NCBI GenBank assembly: GCA_023379725.1 | Contig: JAMCPC010000064.1 | Span: forward strand, 1-13,594 | Source: Actinomycetota bacterium | Lineage (GTDB): Bacteria; Actinomycetota; Acidimicrobiia; Acidimicrobiales; JAMCPL01 | DNA: 13,594 nucleotides | Reading direction: 5' to 3' | Part shown: positions 1-5,881 of the stretch, piece by piece | How the letters are laid out: each line of letters starts with the position of its first letter | How positions within the stretch are numbered: the stretch's first letter is position 1 | Made by a program: the position numbers and the translations under genes | Notes under the pieces: model-generated | Database searches by the model: none | What the model saw: the letters and a program-made list of their open reading frames with translations, nothing else | What the model was told of the DNA's origin: nothing

Positions 1-209
1 CCTTCACGCATTGCAGTTGCAACGCAGGTCTCAAGGTGATTGCGTAACACAATACGATTTACCCTCTCAAGCGAACCCTGTACGGCAGAGAGTTGCTTCA
101 TTATCTCGGGACAATAGGCATCATTTTCCACCATACGCAGCACCCCTTGCAGGTGTCCAATGGCTGTACGCAGTCTACGATCTGCCGCCTCACGATGCTC
201 CGGTTTCAT
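1..209 (-). CDS. csoR: CsoR-family metal-sensing transcriptional repressor, 3' end outside window
   Basis: CsoR-family repressors are all-helical DNA-binding proteins that release their operator when they bind Cu(I) or a related metal or sulfur species. Reading the minus strand from ATG at 209 gives 69 complete codons with no stop before the left edge; the family is usually about 90 residues. The stretch around residues 18-32 (GHLQGVLRMVENDAY) and the LERVNRIVLRNHLETC stretch are typical of the family. Cys33, His58 and Cys62 keep the exact spacing of the Cu(I) ligands known from Mycobacterium CsoR (C, +25 H, +4 C), which favours copper sensing. An in-frame TAA at 249-251 bounds the start on the upstream side, and this is the only ATG before the conserved core. 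No good Shine-Dalgarno precedes it. The gene lies downstream of the SHOCT gene on the same strand; a copper exporter or chaperone may follow beyond the edge, which is inference. Confidence 0.85.
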   Translation of the reverse strand, partial: MKPEHREAADRRLRTAIGHLQGVLRMVENDAYCPEIMKQLSAVQGSLERVNRIVLRNHLETCVATAMRE

Positions 210-374
210 ATGGCTGTACCCAGGATAGATATTATCGGCGAATGTTCCTTATACCCTGAATAATTTGGCATCCTCCTCATACCCTGGCATCCTCCTCACC
301 ACATGAACGGAGCTCTCTTCGCCACTCAGTAAGTTGCATTGCTTCTTCAACTATTCTTACCACTACCGAGATTG
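210..374 (-). other. SHOCT-csoR intergenic gap with overlapping short frames
   Basis: This 165-base gap holds no recognised gene. On the minus strand two short frames run into each other and into csoR: one from ATG at 339 to TGA at 277 (20 residues, MQLTEWRRELRSCGEEDARV), and one from ATG at 280 to TGA at 206 (24 residues). Each stop overlaps the next ATG as ATGA. They could be translational-coupling leaders, chance frames, or the debris of a second SHOCT motif: GEEDA and, in the csoR frame, FADNII recall GEDAKEIL and FAEGKI of the neighbouring SHOCT protein. I cannot decide between these from the sequence alone. Confidence 0.3.
266..298. repeat. Two direct copies of a 14-bp repeat, 19-bp period
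   Basis: TGGCATCCTCCTCA occurs at 266-279 and again at 285-298. ATACCCTG also recurs at 251-258 and 279-286. The period is not a multiple of three, so this small duplication shifts any reading frame crossing it. Read on the minus strand each copy carries GAGGAGG, so the duplication also doubles a ribosome-binding-like motif upstream of csoR. Confidence 0.8.
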
Positions 375-674
375 TCAATGATCCGTGCTATCATGCTTCA
401 TTATCACATCCAAGCGAGACTGGAACTCGTCATAGTCAATCTTTCCTTCTGCAAATCGCCTCGTAAGTATCTCCTTGGCATCCTCTCCATTTGGATACGT
501 GACATTCTCCTTACCATGAGGGAGACTATCAACGTGTCCGCCACACCTCATACGGTAGTCAGAGTGCATAAACCTGCTCACCCCCCAGATGACCACCCCA
601 ATAAATGCAATCATCATAACTGTCATGGGAATAATCCACATCCAGCCAAATCCACTTGAAAATCCATCCATCAT
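375..674 (-). CDS. Small single-pass membrane protein with C-terminal SHOCT domain
   Basis: This 99-residue protein has a hydrophobic segment at about residues 11-33 (WMWIIPMTVMMIAFIGVVIW core), then a short basic and Cys/His-containing linker. It ends in a SHOCT motif at about 63-91, with the family pattern GEDAKEILTRRFAEGKIDYDEF. SHOCT domains are short helical oligomerisation modules of unknown exact role. Small membrane-anchored SHOCT proteins often sit next to csoR and copper-efflux genes, and here csoR follows on the same strand. The start is supported by a strong AAGGAGG-type ribosome binding site; ATGs at 674 and 671 are adjacent and either could be used. No enzymatic residues are seen. 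A part in metal or envelope stress is inferred from the neighbours only. Confidence 0.75.
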   Translation of the reverse strand: MMDGFSSGFGWMWIIPMTVMMIAFIGVVIWGVSRFMHSDYRMRCGGHVDSLPHGKENVTYPNGEDAKEILTRRFAEGKIDYDEFQSRLDVIMKHDSTDH

Positions 675-680
675 CTCAAT

Positions 681-688
681 TCCTCCTT
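681..688 (-). promoter_or_regulatory. Strong ribosome binding site of the SHOCT gene
   Basis: The minus strand reads AAGGAGGA about six bases before the tandem ATG ATG start. It is one of the strongest Shine-Dalgarno matches seen in the window and fixes the start of the SHOCT protein. Confidence 0.8.
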
Positions 689-826
689 GCCATGTCCTCT
701 ATTCTTACACTGCTACCTGTCACGACTATCAGCGACATCTTCCCCATGACCAAAGCCCGGGACTTATACTCCTATTTTGATCGCTACAACTACCAGCCAA
801 CACAGCCACCGTTAAGCTATAATTAT

Positions 827-832
827 ATTATA
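827..832 (-). promoter_or_regulatory. Candidate -10 box (TATAAT) for the SHOCT-csoR genes
   Basis: The minus strand reads TACTATAATATAATTATAGC across this region, with a perfect TATAAT at 832-827 and a second overlapping one at 827-822. At 17-base spacing the -35 position (855-850) reads TACCCA. This is a poor match to TTGACA and lies inside the G/C-rich inverted repeat, as expected for a promoter blocked by a bound repressor. Confidence 0.45.
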
Positions 833-837
833 GTACA

Positions 838-854
838 ACCCACCCCCCGTGGGT
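838..854. promoter_or_regulatory. Putative CsoR operator (ACCCAC-C5-GTGGGT)
   Basis: A perfect 6-bp inverted repeat, ACCCAC and GTGGGT, flanks five C. CsoR/RcnR-family operators are C/G tracts bounded by short inverted repeats; the Mycobacterium csoR operator has the same style, with CCCACCCCC followed by a GTGGG arm. The site overlaps the -35 position of the candidate SHOCT promoter, where binding would block polymerase. That it controls the SHOCT and csoR genes by autoregulation is an inference from position and pattern. Confidence 0.5.
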
Positions 855-872
855 ACCATCAATAGCAGTAAT

Positions 873-3134
873 TTAGTCTGGAAGTTGGCCGATTTCCAGC
901 AGATCATTGAAACTAGAAGCATCTATCTGCGGTATTCCGAGTTCCTCCGCTTTATGGAGCTTGGCTGTTCCCGGATCTCGCCCCACAACAACAACCCAGG
1001 TCTTTTTGGATACGCTACCTACCGCTTTGCCTCCGTGCTCCCTGATTGCCTCTTCTGCCTCTTCTCGCGTCAAACCTTCGATAGTACCCGTAACTACGAT
1101 GGACTTACCCACAAGTGTCTGAACAACACCTGCACCTACCTCTCCACCTGCCAAAGCTACCGGCAACAGACCCTGATCCGACATGTCCTCCATATCGTCT
1201 GCAAGCATTCCTCCCCCTCTTTCAGCACCCCCTCCTTCACCGCTCTGTATTCCTCCACCCTCCAATCCCCCTCCACCTCTTTCAGCACCCCCTATTCTTC
1301 CGCTCTGTATTCCTCCACCCCGTACTCCCCCAATAGCCACCTCACCAAAACTAATACCTGCCTTACGCAAATTATCTATTACCCGTCTATTGGCCTCCGC
1401 TGCGAAGAACTGCTGTATACTCTGCGCTATAACAGAGCCTATGCCTTCTATCACAGAGAGTTCATTAGGATCTGCACTTATAATTGCATCAAGATGACCA
1501 AACTCCCTTGCAATCGCACGCGCCCCTGCAGGACCCAGGTGGCGTATACCCAGCCCGACCAGCAGACGGTAGAGTGGCCGCTGTCTGGACTCATCCAGCG
1601 CATGAAAGAGATTATCGACCGATAAATCTCCAAGCCCACTCATGGCTACAAGACGATCGCGATCCAAACTATAAAGATCGCCCAGATCATTAACCAGTCC
1701 AGCAGAGACAAGCCAATCTACCCTCTTTTCTCCGAGTCCTTCGATATCCATTGCAACCCTGGAGGCGTAGTGGACGATACGCTGAATCTTCTGTGCAGGA
1801 CAATCCATAGTGATGCAGTAAGTGTCGCTCTCTCCTGCCAGCCTTACCAATGGGCCACCACAACTGGGGCATCTGTCGGGAAATTTCCATGGTTTTGAGT
1901 CAATCGGCCTGGATTCAGGGATATGGCCGACAATTTCAGGTATGACATCACCCGCCTTTCTGACAATAACCATGTCAGATGGACGCACGTCTTTTAGTCT
2001 CACCTGATCCTCATTGTGTAACGTAGCCATAGAAACCGTAGAACCCCCCACCATCACGGGATCTAGAACCGCATAGGGAGTTGCTCTCCCTGTACGCCCT
2101 ATAGATACCTCTATAGCAATCAACTTGGTGACCTTCTCCTCTGGGGGGAACTTGTAGGCAATTGCCCATCTGGGAGCATGAGAGGTAGATCCAAGTCTCT
2201 GTTGCAAATCAAATTCGTCAATCTTGATCACTGCCCCATCTATCTCATATGGTAGATCATGTCTATATTTCTGAAGATCCACGCACCTGTCCACTGCCTC
2301 CTGGATATTTTTGACAGTTCTTATCTCAGGGTTGACTGGGAACCCACAATCGCTCATATATTGAAGGGCTTCAGTCTGACTTCTGATCTTACGAGTAACT
2401 TCATCACTGGCCGAACCTATCTGATAAGCCCAGAACAATAATGGCCTTGTAGCTGTAATTCTTGCATCCTTCTGGCGCAATGAACCAGCTGCAAAATTGC
2501 GCGGATTCGCATAGGTCTTCAATCCCTTTTCAATCTGCATCTTATTGAGTTGCTCAAAAGAGGATATAGACATATATATCTCACCACGCACCTCAAGGTA
2601 GGCAGGCACTCTATCCTCTGAGTAATGATTGGCAATATCCCATGGAATGACGCTGATTGTTCTGATGTTTGCAGTGACATCCTCTCCAGTAATGCCATCG
2701 CCACGTGTGGCCGCTTGCACCAGTACACCATCTTGATAGAGCAAAGAGATAGCAACTCCGTCTATTTTGGGCTCCACTACCAACAAACTACCCGTTACTT
2801 GATCGTCCAGCCGAGATATCCTATGCATCCACTCTCTCAGTTCTTCTTCGCTAAAGACGTTATCAAGGCTCATCATGGGCATTCCATGCACAGCCGATTC
2901 AAACGATGACGATATCGGACCACCAACAGTTTGAGTAGGGGAATTGGGAACTATCAGATCAGGGTAGGCATCTTCCAACGATTTAAGCTCTGAGAACAAC
3001 GCATCGTATTCGTAATCAGGTATCTCTGGAGAATCATTCACGTAATATAGATAAGCGTGACGGATGATCTCTTTTCTGAGTAGGGCTGCCCTATCTCTGA
3101 CGGCTGCTGGTGCCTTAACCTGCTCTGGATCCAA
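873..3134 (-). CDS. ligA: NAD-dependent DNA ligase LigA with a Gly-rich repeat insertion
   Basis: LigA seals nicks in DNA during replication and repair, using NAD+ as adenylate donor. The domain order is canonical: Ia/adenylation domain with YYVNDSPEIPDYEYDAL (about 30-46) and the KxDG nucleophile motif EPKIDG (Lys123); OB fold (about 325-410); four-Cys zinc site (Cys422, 425, 440, 445); helix-hairpin-helix repeats (about 465-575); and C-terminal BRCT (about 675-750). At 753 residues it is longer than the usual 660-700. The excess is a Gly-rich stretch at about 601-672, between HhH and BRCT, that includes a 20-residue tandem duplication. The start is TTG with AAGG seven bases upstream; no ATG lies near enough to replace it. 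It is downstream of mnmA on the same strand, 112 bases apart. Confidence 0.95.
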   Translation of the reverse strand: MDPEQVKAPAAVRDRAALLRKEIIRHAYLYYVNDSPEIPDYEYDALFSELKSLEDAYPDLIVPNSPTQTVGGPISSSFESAVHGMPMMSLDNVFSEEELREWMHRISRLDDQVTGSLLVVEPKIDGVAISLLYQDGVLVQAATRGDGITGEDVTANIRTISVIPWDIANHYSEDRVPAYLEVRGEIYMSISSFEQLNKMQIEKGLKTYANPRNFAAGSLRQKDARITATRPLLFWAYQIGSASDEVTRKIRSQTEALQYMSDCGFPVNPEIRTVKNIQEAVDRCVDLQKYRHDLPYEIDGAVIKIDEFDLQQRLGSTSHAPRWAIAYKFPPEEKVTKLIAIEVSIGRTGRATPYAVLDPVMVGGSTVSMATLHNEDQVRLKDVRPSDMVIVRKAGDVIPEIVGHIPESRPIDSKPWKFPDRCPSCGGPLVRLAGESDTYCITMDCPAQKIQRIVHYASRVAMDIEGLGEKRVDWLVSAGLVNDLGDLYSLDRDRLVAMSGLGDLSVDNLFHALDESRQRPLYRLLVGLGIRHLGPAGARAIAREFGHLDAIISADPNELSVIEGIGSVIAQSIQQFFAAEANRRVIDNLRKAGISFGEVAIGGVRGGGIQSGRIGGAERGGGGLEGGGIQSGEGGGAERGGGMLADDMEDMSDQGLLPVALAGGEVGAGVVQTLVGKSIVVTGTIEGLTREEAEEAIREHGGKAVGSVSKKTWVVVVGRDPGTAKLHKAEELGIPQIDASSFNDLLEIGQLPD
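1197..1316 (-). repeat. 60-bp in-frame tandem repeat (2 copies) in ligA
   Basis: Two adjacent 60-bp units (1257-1316 and 1197-1256) encode 20-residue copies, GGGIQSGRIGGAERGGGGLE and GGGIQSGEGGGAERGGGMLA. A 21-base block (CCGCTCTGTATTCCTCCACC plus one C) is identical in both, at 1240-1260 and 1300-1320 on the plus strand. The unit is a multiple of three, so the frame is kept. It lies in the linker between the HhH and BRCT domains. Confidence 0.9.
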
Positions 3135-3246
3135 TTTTCTACCTTACTATATCGACGAAGCTAACTACTAACTACATAACCGCCAGAAGTCCACCTACAG
3201 ACCACATCTCCACGCAAGGAGTATCCACTCATTGCACACCTACCGA
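3135..3246 (-). other. mnmA-ligA gap with candidate ligA translation signal and -10 box
   Basis: On the minus strand this 112-base gap reads TATAGT at 3151-3146, immediately followed by AAGG at 3145-3142 and the TTG start of ligA seven bases later. The two signals conflict: a transcript from that -10 would begin near 3139 and would lack the AAGG. Either ligA is read from the upstream mnmA transcript using AAGG, or it also has a near-leaderless message. No hairpin terminator was seen after mnmA. Confidence 0.4.
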
Positions 3247-4470
3247 CTAAACATCTACTAACGATGTATCTACCGGCTTTATATCTACAGATGATATATC
3301 CACCGACGACTCTAGCTGACGAAATTGTCGCTCAGTTTCTTCTGCTGATATTCCACGCTCCACAATACCCGAGCCCAAGACCATATCTGGAAAATCGTAT
3401 GAGTAAAATGCAACAGTCTGCCCTGGAGATACGAGCCTTTCGGGCTGATCATAAATTACCAATCCATCGCGATACATAGCATTGCGAACCTTACCATGAG
3501 CGCTGGTCTGGACAAGCACTCTCTTTCCATCCAGATACTCACCCCCCCTACCCTGGGTACATTGTCCTTCCTCGGTAGCCCCGAATCTCATCCCCCCCAG
3601 ATGCTCGTCCACTCTACCCTGGGTAGTCCAGGTAATATCTTTCAACTGCAGTCCCGCTTCGTAAGCCTGCCCTGCACTTCCTACAATCACCTTCCTGGCA
3701 GCTACATCGACCGAAAGGGCATATCTCCTGCCGCCACTCAGTCCAAGTCCTTTTCGCTGCCCAGGAGTGACCAACTCTACGGCATCCACCCTGCCGATAG
3801 TCTTACCAGTAGATGAATCGACTATCTCTCCCTCATGCAGATCAGTATACTTTGCCAAGAAATTACCACGACCCTCTCTGGAATTGATAAAGCACACATC
3901 CAGGCTATCTGGCTTACCGGCCGTAGACAGGCCCAATGAGGCCGCTTTCTCGCGTACTTTGCTTTTATGCATATCCCCCAATGGAAGTAGCAGCGATCTC
4001 AATTGATCCTGTGTAAGCGAGGACAGTACATAGGACTGGTCTTTGAGTGGATCATTCCCGCGCAACAAGACATAACTATCGTCCTCAAGCCTTTCAACTT
4101 TGGCATAATGACCTGTAGCAATAGCATCATAGCCAAGCCTGCGTGCCCTCTCCAACAATGATCCAAACTTTATATGTCTATTACACTCTATGCATGGATT
4201 GGGCGTAACACCCCCAGCATGGGCTCTTATATATGGCATCACTACCCTGTCCATGAACAACTCCGAATCATCTATCACGTGATGCACGATACCGAGGGTA
4301 CGAGCGACCCTCCTGGCATCATCCACATCAGCAACCGAGCAACAGCCGGAGTCGCTCTCGCCGCCCCAAAGACGTAATGTCACCCCGGTAACCTCATGTC
4401 CCATATCCAAAAGAAGCGCTGCCGCAACTGAAGAATCCACCCCGCCAGACATAGCCGCCAATACTCTCAT
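3247..4470 (-). CDS. mnmA: tRNA-specific 2-thiouridylase MnmA with internal and C-terminal repeats
   Basis: MnmA activates U34 of tRNAs for Lys, Glu and Gln with ATP and inserts sulfur to give 2-thiouridine. Residues from ATG 4470: PP-loop SGGVDSS (8-14), the first catalytic Cys in NPCIECN (Cys93), PDSLDVCFI with the second catalytic Cys193, the conserved GHYAKVER and DQSYVLSSL, then the C-terminal barrel. At 407 residues it exceeds the usual 350-370. The surplus is a 22-residue duplication at 283-326, in the C-terminal barrel, and a four-copy pentapeptide tail (388-407). The start was chosen for GGAG at 4482-4479, eight bases before ATG, and because MRVLAAMSGG matches family N-termini; an in-frame ATG at 4518 lacks a well-placed site. 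The upstream cysteine desulfurase is the expected sulfur source. Confidence 0.93.
   Translation of the reverse strand: MRVLAAMSGGVDSSVAAALLLDMGHEVTGVTLRLWGGESDSGCCSVADVDDARRVARTLGIVHHVIDDSELFMDRVVMPYIRAHAGGVTPNPCIECNRHIKFGSLLERARRLGYDAIATGHYAKVERLEDDSYVLLRGNDPLKDQSYVLSSLTQDQLRSLLLPLGDMHKSKVREKAASLGLSTAGKPDSLDVCFINSREGRGNFLAKYTDLHEGEIVDSSTGKTIGRVDAVELVTPGQRKGLGLSGGRRYALSVDVAARKVIVGSAGQAYEAGLQLKDITWTTQGRVDEHLGGMRFGATEEGQCTQGRGGEYLDGKRVLVQTSAHGKVRNAMYRDGLVIYDQPERLVSPGQTVAFYSYDFPDMVLGSGIVERGISAEETERQFRQLESSVDISSVDIKPVDTSLVDV
3250..3309 (-). repeat. 15-bp repeat, 4 copies, encoding the MnmA tail
   Basis: The last 20 residues of MnmA are SSVDI SSVDI KPVDT SLVDV, four pentapeptides sharing V-D at positions 3-4. 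The corresponding DNA repeats a 15-bp unit with drift. The tail follows the final folded segment (about residue 385) and is probably disordered. Confidence 0.8.
3493..3624 (-). repeat. 66-bp in-frame duplication inside mnmA
   Basis: Two 66-bp units (3559-3624 and 3493-3558) encode 22-residue segments that both begin TQGR and continue E-H/Y-L-x-G-x-R. In DNA, CCAGATACTC and CCAGATGCTC recur 66 bases apart (3531 and 3597), as does CTACCCTGGGTA. The second copy is more diverged after its first 13 residues. The duplication adds a loop to the C-terminal domain. Confidence 0.75.
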
Positions 4471-4526
4471 AGTACTTTCTCCACAGAGGCAATGCTCGAG
4501 GCTTGTGCTCTGATGCATTCACTCAT
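4467..4526 (-). CDS. Possible 19-residue coupled small ORF between nifS and mnmA
   Basis: A short frame from ATG 4526-4524 encodes MSECIRAQASSIASVEKVL. Its ATG shares one base with the nifS stop (TAATG) and its TGA overlaps the mnmA ATG as ATGA. A strong Shine-Dalgarno match, GAGGTGA at 4539-4533, lies in the last nifS codons with ideal six-base spacing. It may be a leader peptide coupling translation of nifS to mnmA. No homology is recognised, and chance is a real alternative at this size. Confidence 0.3.
   Translation of the reverse strand: MSECIRAQASSIASVEKVL
4479..4482 (-). promoter_or_regulatory. Ribosome binding site deciding the mnmA start
   Basis: The minus strand reads GTGGAGAAAGTACTATG, with GGAG eight bases before the ATG at 4470. 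This placement favours the ATG at 4470 over the in-frame ATG at 4518, whose upstream GAGGTGA is 14 bases away. Confidence 0.65.
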
Positions 4527-5650
4527 TATGAATCACCTCTCAATTGAGCTACTGCAGAACGAACCACCTCAGCTGCATGAACCACCTCTTCTCTAGTAGT
4601 AGTATGCCCCAGAGAGAAACGTACCGCACCACGAGCTTCTGTAACAGAATATCCCATAGCAATCAATACATGGCTCGGCTGGATTGCACCACTGGAACAG
4701 GCTGAGCCTCCTGAAGCACATACTCCCTGCTCATCAAGGAGCACGAGTAAATCCTGCTGATCCAGAGAGTCAAAGTATACGCTGAGGACGCCAGGTACCT
4801 TGGTAGAGTGATCAGGCGCTGTCTCGTGTATGCCCGGTATCGCCGACAACAACTCCCAAAAGTAGTCTCTAAGCTCCATGACGCGTCTGTGCTCCAAGTC
4901 CCTAGCTTTGGCTGCAGCATCGAAAGCAGCGGCCATACCTACTATGCCAGCAACATTGTGGGTACCCGGCCTCCTGGACCGCTCATGACTACCGCCTCTA
5001 AGCAGCGGAGCGTAGGGGATTCCATCCCTTATTACCAAAGCACCAACTCCCTTGGGTCCACCGACCTTATGACCGCTTACTGATATCATTCCGACATCAC
5101 TAGTTACTCTGGCAATATCCATCCATGCCGCTGCCTGAACTGCATCTGTATGCAATACGGCTTGGGGTGCGTCTGTCCTTACCAATCCTGCAATTGCATT
5201 GATTGGTTGCACGGTACCCACTTCGTTGTTTGCCAGCATGACCGATACCAAAGATACCTCCCTGTCGAGCAACGACTTGAGATGCTTCATATCCAGTAAC
5301 CCATCGTGATCAATGTTGATCAATATAGCACCCACTTCACCGCATGGAGCCAGTACCCCTCTATGCTCGAAAGCGCTACAGAGTACCTTTCCTGGCCTTG
5401 CCTTTGCAACCCCCATAATTGCCAGGTTGTCAGACTCGGTGCCTCCCGAAGTAAATACAAGCTCTCCAGGGTCGCATCCCAAATGCAGCGCCATGCGTTG
5501 GCGAGCATCTTCGACGGCATCTCTGGCCTGTCGTGAGACGGAGTGTGATCCAGATGGATTACCATAATATGAGTACAGGTAGGGCATCATGGCTTCCAGT
5601 GCTTCACTCCTCATGGGCGTAGTGGCGGCATGGTCAAGGTATGAGATCAT
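4526..5650 (-). CDS. nifS: Cysteine desulfurase (NifS/IscS-like, class V aminotransferase)
   Basis: This PLP enzyme takes sulfur from L-cysteine as a persulfide and hands it to acceptors. From ATG 5650 (374 residues): N-terminal YLDHAATTPM, TSGGTESDNLAI (67-78), EHRGVL with the PLP-stacking His96, HTDAVQA (167-173), the PLP lysine in SGHKVGG (Lys195), RPGTHNVAG, and the catalytic cysteine in GGSACSSG (Cys318). The CSSG form of the loop places it with NifS/IscS-type enzymes. It is followed directly by mnmA, so tRNA thiolation is its likely main job; Fe-S cluster or cofactor sulfur supply is possible. The frame is open to 5692, but MISYLDHAATT is the family-like start, and it lies exactly seven bases after TATAAT. 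Confidence 0.93.
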   Translation of the reverse strand: MISYLDHAATTPMRSEALEAMMPYLYSYYGNPSGSHSVSRQARDAVEDARQRMALHLGCDPGELVFTSGGTESDNLAIMGVAKARPGKVLCSAFEHRGVLAPCGEVGAILINIDHDGLLDMKHLKSLLDREVSLVSVMLANNEVGTVQPINAIAGLVRTDAPQAVLHTDAVQAAAWMDIARVTSDVGMISVSGHKVGGPKGVGALVIRDGIPYAPLLRGGSHERSRRPGTHNVAGIVGMAAAFDAAAKARDLEHRRVMELRDYFWELLSAIPGIHETAPDHSTKVPGVLSVYFDSLDQQDLLVLLDEQGVCASGGSACSSGAIQPSHVLIAMGYSVTEARGAVRFSLGHTTTREEVVHAAEVVRSAVAQLRGDS

Positions 5651-5657
5651 ACATTCA

Positions 5658-5663
5658 ATTATA
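5658..5663 (-). promoter_or_regulatory. TATAAT -10 box of nifS, leaderless arrangement
   Basis: The minus strand reads TATAAT, seven bases (TGAATGT), then ATG at 5650. Transcription from this box would start at or beside the A of the start codon, giving a leaderless mRNA. No Shine-Dalgarno motif is present. A weak -35 (GGGACA at 5688-5683, 19-base spacer) falls within the adjacent inverted-repeat element. Confidence 0.55.
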
Positions 5664-5672
5664 GAACAGACT

Positions 5673-5811
5673 ACTAGTGTAGTGTCCCGCAAATAGCGGG
5701 ACGTTATCCGGCAAGTGGCCCGCCCCGTAAATAACGTGATGGTATTCGGTGATCCAGGGGTGTCATCTTGCTGGTGTAAACCAATGGTTATTTGCCAGAC
5801 GCTACACTAGT
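5673..5811. mobile_element. 139-bp MITE-like element with 23-bp terminal inverted repeats
   Basis: The left arm (5673-5695) and the reverse complement of the right arm (5789-5811) match at 20 of 23 positions: ACTAGTGTAG shared, then a variable GTC block, then GCAAATA shared. ACTAGTGT also occurs as a direct repeat at 5673-5680 and 5806-5813. If that 8-mer is the target duplication, the core element is about 125 bp. There is no coding capacity. Internal structure includes a hairpin at 5684-5702 and ACGTTAT/ATAACGT arms at 5701-5707 and 5731-5737. It fits a non-autonomous insertion between divergent genes. A two-site operator region is the main alternative. The transposase family is unassigned. 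Confidence 0.5.
5684..5702. repeat. Perfect hairpin GTCCCGC-AAATA-GCGGGAC
   Basis: Seven-base perfect arms flank a five-base AAATA loop. It lies 34 bases upstream of the nifS start and inside the left end of the inverted-repeat element. There is no following T-run in either direction, so it is not a standard terminator. It may be a transposon-end structure or a regulator site over the nifS -35 region. Confidence 0.75.
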
Positions 5812-5881
5812 GTAAATGACCGAAAAGTAAGTTGGATAGTGGTACACTAATAGATGATAGAGATATTCAAAATATTGGAAT

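Larger units (their letters stand above)
675..872 (-). other. ligA-SHOCT intergenic region with promoter and operator-like site
   Basis: This 198-base gap separates the end of ligA from the SHOCT gene. Reading towards SHOCT it contains a C/G-rich inverted repeat (838-854), an AT-rich block with overlapping TATAAT hexamers (818-832), about 130 bases of leader without a recognised structure, and the ribosome binding site. No T-run hairpin that would end ligA transcription was found, so read-through from ligA cannot be excluded. Confidence 0.5.

Noticed and set aside
11..259. An 82-codon plus-strand frame at the left edge
   Set aside because: It is antisense to csoR, which has clear family motifs and ligand spacing; the plus-strand product is featureless.
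1197..1316. The repeat in ligA as a CRISPR array
   Set aside because: Repeats are adjacent with no unique spacers and encode a continuous part of LigA.
849..1625. A 258-codon open frame on the plus strand opposite the 3' part of ligA
   Set aside because: It lies entirely antisense to the BRCT, linker and HhH regions of ligA. Its low-complexity Ser/Thr/Pro repeats are the complement of the Gly-rich insert, and it resembles no family.
4471..4518. A longer MnmA starting at ATG 4518
   Set aside because: The nearest Shine-Dalgarno is 14 bases away and fits the ATG at 4526 in another frame; GGAG before ATG 4470 and the family N-terminus favour the shorter form.
5651..5692. A longer nifS protein starting at ATG 5692 (14 extra residues)
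   Set aside because: The extension is not family-like and reads through the TATAAT box; MISYLDHAATT matches usual cysteine desulfurase N-termini.
5673..5811. The intergenic element as a tRNA or riboswitch
   Set aside because: No cloverleaf, no CCA-type end and no recognised aptamer core; the outermost feature is a pair of inverted ends, which fits a mobile element better.
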